In this document: positions 31,265-40,313 of the stretch, in pieces
Layout of the letters: each line of letters opens with the position of its first letter
Numbering within the stretch: the first letter of the stretch is position 1
NCBI RefSeq assembly: GCF_028279465.1
Contig: NZ_JANQNS010000018.1
Location: 124,001 to 188,000 of the forward strand
Direction of reading: 5' to 3'
From: Parasphingopyxis sp.
GTDB taxonomy: Bacteria; Pseudomonadota; Alphaproteobacteria; Sphingomonadales; Sphingomonadaceae
Length of the DNA: 64,000 bases
Program-made: the position numbers and the translations under genes
The notes under the pieces: generated by a model
Database searches by the model: none
What the model was told of the DNA's origin: nothing
What the model saw: the letters and a program-made list of their open reading frames with translations, nothing else

Positions 31265-32581
31265 TTAGCGCCAGGCGCTCAGCTCGCCGTCATTGTCGAG
31301 CAGATACAGCGTGTTATTGGCGACGACCGGCGGCAAATCGACGCCCTCGTCGAGCTCTTCGATCCGATTCACCCCGCCGGTTGCCGGATCGATAAAGACC
31401 AGATGGCCGCGGCTCGATGCCAGAATGAGCTGACCACCGGCCAGCACGGGCCCGCGCCAGAAAATCGGGCCCTTGCGGTCTTCCTCGTCGCGATAGCGCT
31501 GCAACTGGCTGATCCAGCGGATGCGCCCATTGGCCCGCGCGACGGCTACCACCCGCGCATCGTCGGTCACGGCGAACATCCAGTCGCCCGCAATCCACGG
31601 GGTCGAAAGGCCGCCCGCATTAAGCTCCCAAAGACGTTCGCCGGTAATCAGCCGCAGCGCGACCATGCGCCCGCCCTGGCCCACCGCATAGACGAAACCG
31701 CCATCGATCACCGGGCTGGCGTCAATATCAGACAAGGTCGAGACGGAGGTCGAGATGCTCGTGCGATTGAGCCCGTCCTGCCAGACGATCTGGCCGTTCT
31801 CGTAGCGATAGGCGATCAGCTCGCCCGAGGAGAAACCCGCCACCAGCGTGCCCTGCGCCGAAGCGGGCGCGGCGACGCCGAACACGCCGGATACTTCGAG
31901 CGTGCCCGATACGCTCCAGCGTGTTTCGCCATTGGCCGGGTCGAGCGCGAAAATCTGATTGTCCTGCGTCAGCACGTAGACATTGTTGTTGGCGATCGTC
32001 GGCGAGCCGCGCAGCGGACCGCCGGGCCGCACTTTCCAGATCTGGCTGCCGTCGGCGATATTGAGCGCACCGGCATAGCCAACGCCGTTAGTGACGTAGA
32101 GCCGGTCACCCGACACGCTGACACCGCCGCCGAACAGCGCGGAATCGCCGTCGATTTCGGTCCCGAACCGCATCGACCAGACTTCGCCGCCCGTCTGCGC
32201 ATCGAAGGCGCGGACCGTCGCTTCGGTATCAATCGTATAGACGCGACCGTTGCTCACGACCGGCGCCGCAGCGAGCCGCGCGCGCGAGCCGCCGCCATCG
32301 CCGATCGATACCGACCATGCCTGGGTCGGCGTGCTGCTGAGCGCCAGATGGCCGATCGACTTGCTGGCACTGCCGCCGGGCTGGACCCAGCCGGCATTGG
32401 GCGCGGGTGCCGGTATCACGACCGGCACCGTCGCGATCTGCGGATCAGCTTGCACGTCATTCTCGGACACGAGGATCGGCGTGCGGTTGCCGATCGTCGG
32501 CGTCGCATCGCCATCGCCGCGGAAAAGGCCGCAGCCGCTCAGCGCGAGCGCCGCGCAAATGGGAATTACAATACGCATCAT
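31265..32581 (-). CDS. bamB: Outer membrane assembly factor BamB
   Basis: BamB is the beta-propeller lipoprotein of the BAM complex that inserts outer membrane beta-barrel proteins. The 438-residue precursor has the lipobox LSGC with Cys17. Repeated PQQ-type blades (for example RVYTIDTEATVRAFDAQTGGEVW, shown in part as TGGEVW and NGETRW) run through the rest. It overlaps the upstream yfgM-like gene by four bases and precedes der, a conserved order that supports the call. Confidence 0.92.
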   Translation of the reverse strand: MMRIVIPICAALALSGCGLFRGDGDATPTIGNRTPILVSENDVQADPQIATVPVVIPAPAPNAGWVQPGGSASKSIGHLALSSTPTQAWSVSIGDGGGSRARLAAAPVVSNGRVYTIDTEATVRAFDAQTGGEVWSMRFGTEIDGDSALFGGGVSVSGDRLYVTNGVGYAGALNIADGSQIWKVRPGGPLRGSPTIANNNVYVLTQDNQIFALDPANGETRWSVSGTLEVSGVFGVAAPASAQGTLVAGFSSGELIAYRYENGQIVWQDGLNRTSISTSVSTLSDIDASPVIDGGFVYAVGQGGRMVALRLITGERLWELNAGGLSTPWIAGDWMFAVTDDARVVAVARANGRIRWISQLQRYRDEEDRKGPIFWRGPVLAGGQLILASSRGHLVFIDPATGGVNRIEELDEGVDLPPVVANNTLYLLDNDGELSAWR

Positions 32582-33336
32582 GGGGTCGCTTCCTCCGCTG
32601 CAACCGGCGCCGCTAACGGGTCCGTCACAGCCTGTTCCTCTACCATTTCGACCGGCTCGTCCGGCACGGCATCCACGCCCAATACACCGGCCATCTGAAC
32701 CGCACGTGTCCGAAGCGTCTGCGGCACCATTTCGTCATTCGCGATTTGCGCGAACATCGCACCAGCCTGGTCATTATTGCCCTGCCGCATCATGGCGACG
32801 GCCGTCAGTTCGCCGGCGCTGCCGAACCACGGATTGCCGGGCTGGGCGAGGCCCGCCATCCGGTCGATAACCGCCTGCGGCTCCATATCCTCGAACTCGA
32901 TGGCCGTCTGCCGGATCAGCGCGAGATCGCGAAACTGCTGCGGCAACCCGTCATCGGCGGCGATGGCGCCAAACCGCTCGACCGCGGTCTCCTCATCGCC
33001 ATTCTGAAGCGCGAGCGCCGCCTGAGTCAGCATCGCTTCGGCACGGATGATCGGCCGGCGCGATTCCGCCAGCGCAGCGAGCGTTTCGTCGACATCGTCG
33101 GGCGTGCCTTCGTTCAGATCTTCGAGCAGCTGGGCAAGCTGTTCGGTCTCGGCTTCGGCCGCCGCCGTCTGCTGGTTGGACCAGTAAAGCCAGCCGCCAA
33201 AGGCCGCGAGGCCGATGATCACCAGTCCCGCGATCCATTTGCCCCAGCGTTCCCAGAAAAAGACCGCCTGTTCCTTGCGGACTTCCTCGTCCACCTCGCG
33301 CATGAATGCGGTGTTATCTTGCGGCGCAATCGCCAA
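32578..33336 (-). CDS. YfgM-like tetratricopeptide membrane protein
   Basis: The 252-residue protein has an N-terminal cytoplasmic segment, one membrane helix near residues 33-51, and a helical TPR-like periplasmic region. E. coli YfgM (AncB) binds the SecYEG translocon and periplasmic chaperones. Its position directly before bamB and der supports orthology. The C-terminus ends in an acidic Pro/Ala tail. Confidence 0.87.
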   Translation of the reverse strand: MAIAPQDNTAFMREVDEEVRKEQAVFFWERWGKWIAGLVIIGLAAFGGWLYWSNQQTAAAEAETEQLAQLLEDLNEGTPDDVDETLAALAESRRPIIRAEAMLTQAALALQNGDEETAVERFGAIAADDGLPQQFRDLALIRQTAIEFEDMEPQAVIDRMAGLAQPGNPWFGSAGELTAVAMMRQGNNDQAGAMFAQIANDEMVPQTLRTRAVQMAGVLGVDAVPDEPVEMVEEQAVTDPLAAPVAAEEATP

Positions 33337-33426
33337 CGTTCGTCTCCAGATCGTTATGGCGGCCGACCTTAGCGGCGCGCATTGCCAAGGGAAAGTAATT
33401 GTGAACCACGACGGTGCGCGGTTTTT

Positions 33427-34299
33427 CTATTTTTTGGGCTGGTAGGTTTGCGCCTCTTCGGGGAAGGCCCGGCTACGGACTTCGGCGGCATAGCGTTCGA
33501 CGGCTTGCGTGACCTGCGCGGCCATATCGTCATATTTCTTCACGAAACGGGGCACACGATCGAACATCCCCAGCATGTCTTCGGTGACCAGCACCTGCCC
33601 GTCGCACGCCGCCGAAGCGCCGATGCCGATCGTCGGGCAGGATACGGCCCGGGTCGTTTCGATTGCGATCGGCTCAATCACCCCCTCGATGACGATGGAG
33701 AAGGCGCCGGCCTCGTCGATCGCTTTGGCATCGGCCAACACCTTGGCCGCCGTCGCTTCGTCGCGGCCCTGGACCTTATGCCCGCCCAGCACATTCACGG
33801 CCTGTGGGGTCAGCCCAACATGGCCCATCACGGGAATGCCGCGCTGCGAGAGAAACGCGACCGTTTCGGCCATCGCCTCGCCGCCTTCCATCTTGATCGC
33901 GGCGGCGCCGGTTTCCTTCATGACACGCGTCGCCGAGCGGATCGCATGGTCCGGGCTCTGCTCATAGGAGCCGAACGGCATGTCGACGATGACAAGGCTG
34001 TGATAGCTGCCGCGCACCACGGCCGAACCATGCGCGATCATCATGTCGAGGCTGACAGGAATCGTCGAATCGAGGCCGTAGATCACCTGCCCGAGCGAAT
34101 CCCCGACGAGCAGCATATCGCAATGCGGATCGAGAAGCTGTGCCGTGCGCACCGTATAGGCGGTCAGCATCACCAACGGCTCGCCGCTTTCGCCGTCGGT
34201 CTTGCGGCCGCGGATTGCCGGCACCGTCAACCGCTTCATCGGCTTGGGCGTCGGATGCGCGCGATCGGTTTTCGTATCGAGAGTGTAGGTTGTCGACAT
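33427..34299 (-). CDS. panB: 3-methyl-2-oxobutanoate hydroxymethyltransferase PanB
   Basis: PanB makes ketopantoate from ketoisovalerate and methylene-tetrahydrofolate in pantothenate synthesis. The 290 residues include [13 protein letters not shown] near residues 63-75, MPFGSYEQS near 107, IKMEGGE near 135-141, and [14 protein letters not shown] near 160-173, all typical. panC is not in the window, and the gene sits with unrelated neighbours. Confidence 0.95.
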   Translation of the reverse strand: MSTTYTLDTKTDRAHPTPKPMKRLTVPAIRGRKTDGESGEPLVMLTAYTVRTAQLLDPHCDMLLVGDSLGQVIYGLDSTIPVSLDMMIAHGSAVVRGSYHSLVIVDMPFGSYEQSPDHAIRSATRVMKETGAAAIKMEGGEAMAETVAFLSQRGIPVMGHVGLTPQAVNVLGGHKVQGRDEATAAKVLADAKAIDEAGAFSIVIEGVIEPIAIETTRAVSCPTIGIGASAACDGQVLVTEDMLGMFDRVPRFVKKYDDMAAQVTQAVERYAAEVRSRAFPEEAQTYQPKK

Positions 34300-34359
34300 G
34301 GCGGCGTTTTAGCCGTCCGTCAGGCGCTTGGCCAGCTATGCGAAACCAGGGGCATCGGC

Positions 34360-34725
34360 CTATTCCGGCTCCAGCCCCAGCGCCGTTTCATATTCGCCGC
34401 CCTTGAAGCCGACGATGAGCGGGCCTTCGCTTTCGAGCACCGGGCGCTTGATCATCGAGGGATGGGAGAGCATCAGCGCGACCGCGATATCCTCGTCGAC
34501 ATCGGCCTTCATCTCGTCCGGCAGCTCGCGGAATGTCGTCCCGCGCTTGTTGAGCAGCACTTCCCAGCCGACTTCGCCCGACCATTCGCGCAGCTTTTCC
34601 TCGGTAATCCCGGCCTTTTTATAGTCATGAAAGGCATAGTTGACGGCCCGCCGCTCGAGCCATTTGCGCGCTTTCTTGATGCTGTCGCAATTGGGAATGC
34701 CGTACAGGATCGGGTCCATCGTCAT
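34360..34725 (-). CDS. ArsC/Spx-family protein, YffB-like
   Basis: The 121-residue protein has a thioredoxin-like ArsC fold. The motif [16 protein letters not shown] near residues 8-23 holds a single cysteine, and KRPVLE occurs near residue 92. This is the YffB subgroup, which differs from true arsenate reductase; some members are called Spx/MgsR-like. No arsenic genes are nearby, so an arsenic role is unlikely. It overlaps purT by four bases. Confidence 0.85.
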   Translation of the reverse strand: MTMDPILYGIPNCDSIKKARKWLERRAVNYAFHDYKKAGITEEKLREWSGEVGWEVLLNKRGTTFRELPDEMKADVDEDIAVALMLSHPSMIKRPVLESEGPLIVGFKGGEYETALGLEPE

Positions 34726-35918
34726 GCGTCTCCGTAACTAATCTTCACGCAGTCCGCAGCCTCGACCGCCGCCGCGCGCGCATCTTCGACAGAACCGTTA
34801 TCGACCCGCGCCAGTGCAACGCCCATGCGCCGCCCGGGCCGGGTAACCGGCTTGCCGAACAATCGGACGTCGCTATGGCAGTCATCGCCCGCCTTGCCCA
34901 GCGCGTCGTCCACATCTGTGAAGGCGAAGTCTTCGGCCGCCCGATCCGCGAGAATCACGGCGCTGGCGGACGCGCCTTTCGCTTCTATCGTCGGGATCGG
35001 AAGCCCGAGTATCGCCCGGGCGTGCAAATCGAATTCGTTCAAATCCTGCGAGACCAAAGTCACCATGCCGGTATCGTGCGGACGCGGGGACAGTTCGGAA
35101 AAGATGACTTCATCGCCCTTCACGAAAAATTCCACGCCGAAAATGCCCCAGCCGCGCCCGTCGCCGGCGAGCGCGTCCACAACCTTGGCGGCCATCGCCT
35201 GAGCTTCGGCCAGCGCCGTGTCCGACATCGCCGCGGGCTGCCAGCTTTCGCGATAATCGCCATGCTCCTGGCGATGCCCGATGGGCGGGCAGAAATGGAT
35301 CCCGTCTTTCGAGCGCACGGTCAGCAAGGTGATCTCATAATCGAAATCAACGAAGGCTTCGGCGATCACGCGCTTGCGGTCGCCGCGCATCCCATCGGCG
35401 GCGAAGTTCCAGGCGCCGTCGATCGCGCCCGCGACTTTCACCGTGCTCTGCCCCTTGCCCGACGAGGACATGACCGGCTTCACCACGAGCGGGAGGCCGA
35501 TCTCGTCGACCGCCTTGCGCAGCTCTTCCCGGCTCTCAGCATAGAGATAGTTGGACGTCGTCAGACCGAGCTCCTCAGCCGCCAGATCGCGGATCGCATC
35601 GCGGTTCATCGTCATCTGCGCGGCCTTGGCCGAGGGCACGACGGCAAAGCCCTTCACCTCGTAATCGGCGAGCACTTCGGTCCGGATCGCCTCGATCTCG
35701 GGCACGATGAAATCGGGCGCGTGCTTCTCGATCACCGCACCCAGCGCTTCGCCATCGAGCATCGAGAAGACCTCGCGTTCATCCGCCACCTGCATCGCAG
35801 GCGCGCCATCGTATGAATCGCAGGCGACGACATGACAGCCGAGCCGCTGGCAGGAGATCACGAACTCCTTGCCGAGCTCGCCCGAACCGAGGAGCAAAAT
35901 CTTCGCGGTGGCGCTCAT
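34722..35918 (-). CDS. purT: Formate-dependent phosphoribosylglycinamide formyltransferase PurT
   Basis: PurT formylates glycinamide ribonucleotide using formate and ATP, the folate-independent third step of purine synthesis. The 398-residue ATP-grasp protein has [13 protein letters not shown] near residues 8-20, [12 protein letters not shown] near 155-166 and [25 protein letters not shown] near 271. ATG at 35918 starts one base after the stop of the upstream small gene; a start 42 bases upstream would overlap it. purL lies elsewhere in this window. Confidence 0.95.
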   Translation of the reverse strand: MSATAKILLLGSGELGKEFVISCQRLGCHVVACDSYDGAPAMQVADEREVFSMLDGEALGAVIEKHAPDFIVPEIEAIRTEVLADYEVKGFAVVPSAKAAQMTMNRDAIRDLAAEELGLTTSNYLYAESREELRKAVDEIGLPLVVKPVMSSSGKGQSTVKVAGAIDGAWNFAADGMRGDRKRVIAEAFVDFDYEITLLTVRSKDGIHFCPPIGHRQEHGDYRESWQPAAMSDTALAEAQAMAAKVVDALAGDGRGWGIFGVEFFVKGDEVIFSELSPRPHDTGMVTLVSQDLNEFDLHARAILGLPIPTIEAKGASASAVILADRAAEDFAFTDVDDALGKAGDDCHSDVRLFGKPVTRPGRRMGVALARVDNGSVEDARAAAVEAADCVKISYGDA

Positions 35919-35919
35919 A

Positions 35920-36153
35920 CTAGTCCTTTTCGGCGAACTCGGAGACGATGCGGGAGCCACAATTCAGCAATTCGCCGCCGGCATGGTCGGCCAGAGCCTG
36001 TTCGGCCTCTTCGACGGTCGGGTATGTGCCGAGCGTCTTCCAGCCCCAGAATCCCTTATATTGCGCCAGATACCAGTCGGTCCAGGACCGGCCGCGGAGC
36101 AGCGCTTCCCAGATCGATTTGGTTTGATGCACGACGCGATATTTGACCTTCAT
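35920..36153 (-). CDS. Small tryptophan-rich protein, unknown function
   Basis: The 77-residue product has six tryptophans and several tyrosines in the first half (for example [20 protein letters not shown]), followed by [11 protein letters not shown], which looks helical. No family was recognised. It is packed tightly between a GNAT acetyltransferase and purT, so it is probably translated, and may be a small cytosolic domain protein. Confidence 0.7.
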   Translation of the reverse strand: MKVKYRVVHQTKSIWEALLRGRSWTDWYLAQYKGFWGWKTLGTYPTVEEAEQALADHAGGELLNCGSRIVSEFAEKD

Positions 36154-36184
36154 GGCGGCTGATTACGCGGACAGCGGGACCGTC

Positions 36185-36622
36185 TCAAGCCCCGTCATCG
36201 TCCAATCGGCGGCCCAGCGTCGCGACGTCCTGCCGCTCCAGCCCCAGCGCCTCGTAAAAAGCGATCACGTCCGCATTGTCGCTGCGCACCATAAGCTGGA
36301 TTTTGGGCGCATCGCGTGCGCGCAGCCACGCCTCGGCCGCATCCATCATCCGTTTCCCGAGCCCTTCCCGGCGGCGATCGGGATCGATGGCGAGATAATA
36401 GACCCAGCCGCGATGCCCGTCGAAACCGACCATGACAGTCGCGATGAGCACATCGTTCTCGGCAAGCAGCAGGATATCGGATGTCACATTGCCGATGGCC
36501 GCATCGAAATCGGCTACGGGATCGTTCCACGGCCGCGTCAGCCCGCATGCCTGCCACAGTGCGATCACGGCCTCGCGGTCGGCCGCAGCGGCTACGGCAT
36601 ACTCCTGTTGCCCGCTACCCAT
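36185..36622 (-). CDS. GNAT-family N-acetyltransferase, YpeA-like
   Basis: The 145-residue protein has the acetyl-CoA-binding segment YYLAIDPDRRREGLGKRMM near residues 75-93 and the C-terminal NADVIAFYEALGLERQDV. This resembles YpeA. Its substrate is unknown. ATG at 36622 overlaps the end of the broken nth gene by eight bases; an ATG 33 bases further upstream is less likely. Confidence 0.85.
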   Translation of the reverse strand: MGSGQQEYAVAAAADREAVIALWQACGLTRPWNDPVADFDAAIGNVTSDILLLAENDVLIATVMVGFDGHRGWVYYLAIDPDRRREGLGKRMMDAAEAWLRARDAPKIQLMVRSDNADVIAFYEALGLERQDVATLGRRLDDDGA

Positions 36623-37282
36623 CGTCCGGCTCCGCACGATATTGGCACAGATCACTGACCGGGCAGCGTTCGCATTGCGGGCGGCGCGATCGGCAGATGC
36701 GCTTGCCGAGCTGGATCAGCCAGAAGTGACCCTCATCCTTGGCCCAATCCGGCGCGCGATCATCGAGCACCTCCGCAATCTTTGCCTCGGTCGGCCCGCG
36801 CGCCAGCCCGATCCGGTCGCAGACCGCCCGACATGCGTATCCACCGCGATCGTATCCTCGCCAAAGGTGAAGCTCAGCACGATATCGGCGCATTTGCGGC
36901 CGATCCCGTACATGCCGAGTAGCCCCTTGCGCGTATTCGGCACCACGCCGTCATGCTCGTCGAGCAGTTGGCGGCAGAATTTGCGGATCGCCCGCGCCTT
37001 GTTGTTATAGAGGCCGGCCGGCTTGATCGCTTCGATGATCGCCTCGTCGGAGAGAGCCAGCATCTCGGCCGGCGTCTGCGCCAGCGCGAAGAGTGCGCGG
37101 CTCGCCTTGGCTGTATTGCTGTCCAGCGACTGGGCCGAGAGCATACAGGAGATGCAGGAGCGAAACGCGTCCGGCTGGCCCTTCGGCCCCTTGGCGCGCT
37201 GCGAGCGGCCCGGCATCGCTTCCGAGAGTCGGCGGAACACCGTTTCGACATCTTTGGGCGGGAGCAGACCGGTTTCGTTCAC
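36615..37282 (-). pseudogene. nth: Endonuclease III gene broken by a single-base frameshift
   Basis: Endonuclease III is a DNA glycosylase/AP lyase for oxidised pyrimidines. The first 151 codons are intact: HhH region GMYGIGRKCADIV with Lys130, and AVDTHV with Asp148. The frame is then lost. In another frame the expected continuation reads CDRIGLARGPTEAK and ends with the iron-sulfur cysteines in C-x6-C-x2-C-x5-C. Adding one C near 36824 on the plus strand, in the run reading gaccgcccg, restores the frame. Either the gene is inactive or there is an assembly error. An intact relative lies at 38390-39097. Confidence 0.9.
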
Positions 37283-37514
37283 TGGCCTGCCAGCGATCCG
37301 GTTGACACTGGTTGACAGGGGTCAAGGGGGATCCGCCCGCCTCGTTCATTTAAACGCCATCTAACCTGAATAAGTTGACAAACTTGACGCGTAGACGCCG
37401 GTTCGAACGGCTTCGGCTCTACGTTAATCGGCTGACTGGGTGGACGGACGACCATATCGCGTCACGCTATGCCCATCGATCCAACAAGGGAAGCGCAGGC
37501 AATACACCTCCCGA
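37283..37514. other. Spacer upstream of nth with TTGAC repeats
   Basis: No gene is seen in these 232 bases. GTTGACA occurs at 37301-37307 and 37311-37317, ten bases apart, and again at 37374-37380, with CTTGACG nine bases further on. The pairs may be protein-binding half-sites, or the -35 region for a minus-strand promoter in reverse. A T-loop-like GGTTCGAAC at 37400-37408 is not part of a tRNA. Confidence 0.4.
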
Positions 37515-38168
37515 TCAGAAGGCGTATTCGATCCCGATAATCGGCGCATGGCCGACTTCGTCCGGCGCATTGTCCTCGAAATCCTGATTGCGCAGATAGG
37601 CAACGCTCAGCGAAACGCGATCGCTGATATCGTAGCCAAAGCCGATCTGTGTGCGCAAAGTCGTCGCCCCGGTATCCCCGCCCCGATTATTGCTGCGCAG
37701 CGTGAAAAACAGCTCGGCATCGGTTTCGAAGCTCCAGCGCCCTTCCGGATCGATCGGTACAGCGATGCCGATACGCGGGCGAATCCGCAGACCCATCCGG
37801 TCGGCATTGTCTACGAAGCGCTCCTCGAGACGCAGGCGCGTCCGCAGGATGCCGTGGCGCGTGGAAAGCTGCTGCATCACGCGCGTCTCATCCGACCCGC
37901 CATCGTTGAGGCGGCGTTCGACGGCGCCCTGGATCGTGACGGAATCGCTGAGCGCCTGGTTCACCCAGAGCCGGAAGAAATAGGTATCCGGCCGGCCGTT
38001 GCCCGCATCGCGAAAGCGCTGCGCGGTTTCGAACTCCATGCTGGTATCCTCGTCGAGATCGAAGCCTACCGCAGGGTTCAGCCAGAATTCGAAATCATCG
38101 TCTGTCGCCAGCGCGGTGCCGGGCGTGACCAGCAAGCCCAGGCCAAGTGCTGCAACCAGTTTCTTCAT
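37515..38168 (-). CDS. DUF2490-family exported protein
   Basis: The 217-residue product has a signal peptide (MKKLVAALGLGLLVTPGTALA) and alternating strands typical of an outer membrane beta-barrel, ending in a C-terminal phenylalanine (IIGIEYAF). It fits DUF2490, whose function is not defined. ATG at 38168 is preceded by TAGGAGTG; in-frame ATGs upstream lack ribosome sites. Confidence 0.8.
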   Translation of the reverse strand: MKKLVAALGLGLLVTPGTALATDDDFEFWLNPAVGFDLDEDTSMEFETAQRFRDAGNGRPDTYFFRLWVNQALSDSVTIQGAVERRLNDGGSDETRVMQQLSTRHGILRTRLRLEERFVDNADRMGLRIRPRIGIAVPIDPEGRWSFETDAELFFTLRSNNRGGDTGATTLRTQIGFGYDISDRVSLSVAYLRNQDFEDNAPDEVGHAPIIGIEYAF

Positions 38169-38389
38169 CGTTACACTCCTAAACATTCGCCGTTCGTTTG
38201 CCGAAAAGGCGTTGTTTTGCAATCCCCTGTGCCATTATCGACAGCTTATGCGAAATTGCGGCAGGATCAGGCTGAGCTGGCTGCCTTTCGAATGTGCATG
38301 CTGTGAGCGAAATGGCATTCGGTGTTTCAGTAATAATGTTGCAGAACGGTTTCGGTTCCGGAACATGGCCTTGAAAACAGGTCGCGGCC

Positions 38390-39097
38390 TCAGATTTCGC
38401 GTTTTCGCGCCGTGCGGCACTCCGGGCGCGCCGGACATATGCCGCAATGCGTTTCCTTCGGCCGGCAGAAGCGCTGGCCGACGCGCTTCACCAGCAAATG
38501 ATGTTCGTCGGCATCCTCCGCCGTCCAGTCTGCCGGCAGGATCGGCATCAGCGTGTCATAGGCGCGCGCCGTATCGGCTTTGGCGGGCACGAGCCCCATG
38601 CGCTGGATCACGCGGCGGTGATTGGTGTCGATGACGAGCGCGGCGCGTTTGAACGTGCTCGCGTTCATCACACCGGCGCTGACCTTGCGCGCGACACCCG
38701 GCAGGCTTTCGAGCCATTCCATCGCCTCTTCGGTCGGCAGGTTGGAGAGATGGCGCAGATCGACTTCGCCGCGCCGCGCGACGATCTCCGACAGGCACGC
38801 CTTGAGCCGCTCGGCCATAAGCTCGGGAAAGGTGGCGGTTTCGAGGAATGGCAGAAGCTCCGCCTCCGACGCCGCCGCAACCGCCTCCCACGTCCCGAAA
38901 TGTGCGAGCATCTCGTCGGCCGAACGGTTCGAATGGATCGTCTTCGTCCGCGCCCCGATAACGCCCTGGACCAGAGTCCACACCGGATCGCGCCGCTTGT
39001 CCGGCGGACGGACGACGCGGCCGAAATGGGCGATCAGCAGGTCATGCGTGCGCTGGAGGATTTCCGTGCGCGGATCAGGGCCGAGGTCGAGCTGCAC
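38390..39097 (-). CDS. Endonuclease III-family DNA glycosylase, intact
   Basis: The 235-residue protein has the helix-hairpin-helix SLPGVARKVSAGV with Lys138 and the catalytic aspartate Asp157 in VIDTNHRRV. The iron-sulfur cysteines Cys211, 218, 221 and 227 form C-x6-C-x2-C-x5-C. It belongs to the HhH-GPD family but differs from classical Nth, for example TNHRRV in place of THVxRV. It overlaps the upstream membrane protein gene by 23 bases. It could back up the broken nth gene. Confidence 0.9.
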   Translation of the reverse strand: MQLDLGPDPRTEILQRTHDLLIAHFGRVVRPPDKRRDPVWTLVQGVIGARTKTIHSNRSADEMLAHFGTWEAVAAASEAELLPFLETATFPELMAERLKACLSEIVARRGEVDLRHLSNLPTEEAMEWLESLPGVARKVSAGVMNASTFKRAALVIDTNHRRVIQRMGLVPAKADTARAYDTLMPILPADWTAEDADEHHLLVKRVGQRFCRPKETHCGICPARPECRTARKREI

Positions 39098-39602
39098 GCC
39101 GCAATCCCCATCCGCCCAGCGCCAGCGCCAGGCACGGCAACCACACCCACTTCATCTCCGACCAGAGCGTCACCAGCCCTCTTTCTGAAAAGAAATCCAG
39201 GCCAATCGGAGAGACCCGGACCGGAGTGTAGGGTGCGAAGATGCGCGCATTGTCCATCGGCCACAGCAGCGCCACGCCGAGCCCGCCATTGGTCACCGCA
39301 TCGAGCAACCCGTTACTCGCTATTGCCAGCGCGAGGAAGAGAAAGCCTGTGATCGAACGCGCCTCTCGCCACAACAGCGAGACCACTCCGGCACCAAGAA
39401 ATGCAAAAAGAAAAGAATGCGACGCCCCGCGATGCCCCCAATCGTCGCCATACTCTATCCCGAACCAAAACCCGATCACGTCGAAATCAGGCACAATCGC
39501 CATAAACGCACCCGCGACCGCCAACTTTGGGGAGATACGCTGAGGCCCCAGCGCCACCGCAACAGCCAGCGGCACAATCGCATGCGTGACGGTCGACGTC
39601 AC
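39075..39602 (-). CDS. YdjM/DUF457-like membrane metal-dependent hydrolase
   Basis: The 175-residue protein has about four membrane segments and the conserved residues of this family: His7, VPDFDVIGF near 38-46, and WGHRGASHSF with His57 and His62. In E. coli YdjM is LexA-regulated, but the function is unknown. The C-terminus is basic. It runs into the next gene by 23 bases. Confidence 0.82.
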   Translation of the reverse strand: MTSTVTHAIVPLAVAVALGPQRISPKLAVAGAFMAIVPDFDVIGFWFGIEYGDDWGHRGASHSFLFAFLGAGVVSLLWREARSITGFLFLALAIASNGLLDAVTNGGLGVALLWPMDNARIFAPYTPVRVSPIGLDFFSERGLVTLWSEMKWVWLPCLALALGGWGLRRAARPRP

Positions 39603-39609
39603 GGTAGGG

Positions 39610-40221
39610 TTAGCGCTCGAATGTCAGTGAAAAGCTTACCGGAACCACCGGCGTGATCGAGGACAGTTCGACAATAGCCTGCAATTGCGCCAACCCGTCC
39701 AGCAGCTCGAACCGGCGGGCCTCGACGATGATCGGTGCATCGGAGACAACAAGCACGCGGTCCGGACCGATACGGGTCACGGTCACATCGCCCCGAACCG
39801 GCGCGTCGATGCCCGTGAGCGACAGCGTCCCCTCAATCGTCGTCCCAGTGCTCTCGCCCACGCCCAGCGTTTCGAACGAGGCAGGGTCGATCTGCGCTGT
39901 TACCGTCGCCGTCGGATGGTCCGTCACCACGAACAATATATCGCGCATCCGCTCATCGCGAATGTCGACGCCGGTGTTCACGGACGCGAGGTCGATCTCG
40001 ATATTGGCCGCCCCGTCGGGCGACACCGAGCCGCTCAATTCCTCGAAAGAATTGAGCTCGGCAACCTCTTCCTCCTTGATCGTTACATAAGACAGTTCGG
40101 ACGCCGCGTTGTCGAGTGCCCAGGCCCCTTCAGTCAGCGACGCCGGATCGGCAGGCGCCTGCGAACAGGCGGTAAGGGCAACGAGCGCGGTAGGCATGGC
40201 AGTGCGGAGAGTGGCAATCAC
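39610..40221 (-). CDS. YceI-like lipoprotein
   Basis: The 203-residue product from GTG at 40221 has a lipoprotein signal with lipobox LTAC at residues 16-19. The mature part begins AWALDNAASELSYVTIK and contains HPTATVTAQIDPASF and LSLTGI, which match the YceI fold that binds isoprenoids such as ubiquinone-like lipids in other members. An upstream ATG at 40260 would give an unusually long signal. It lies between a YdjM-like gene and the foreign-looking sulfotransferase. Confidence 0.78.
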   Translation of the reverse strand: MIATLRTAMPTALVALTACSQAPADPASLTEGAWALDNAASELSYVTIKEEEVAELNSFEELSGSVSPDGAANIEIDLASVNTGVDIRDERMRDILFVVTDHPTATVTAQIDPASFETLGVGESTGTTIEGTLSLTGIDAPVRGDVTVTRIGPDRVLVVSDAPIIVEARRFELLDGLAQLQAIVELSSITPVVPVSFSLTFER

Positions 40222-40313
40222 GTCGGCAACCCTTTGTTGTTGAATCCGTTGCGTTATCAATTACCAGAACGCAGTAGGCGCGCAAAGGTCAGAAGGTTAT
40301 CTCACTCAGCGAC

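Noticed and set aside
37391-37450. Possible tRNA, from the T-loop-like GGTTCGAAC
   Set aside because: No acceptor, D-arm or anticodon arm can be built around it.
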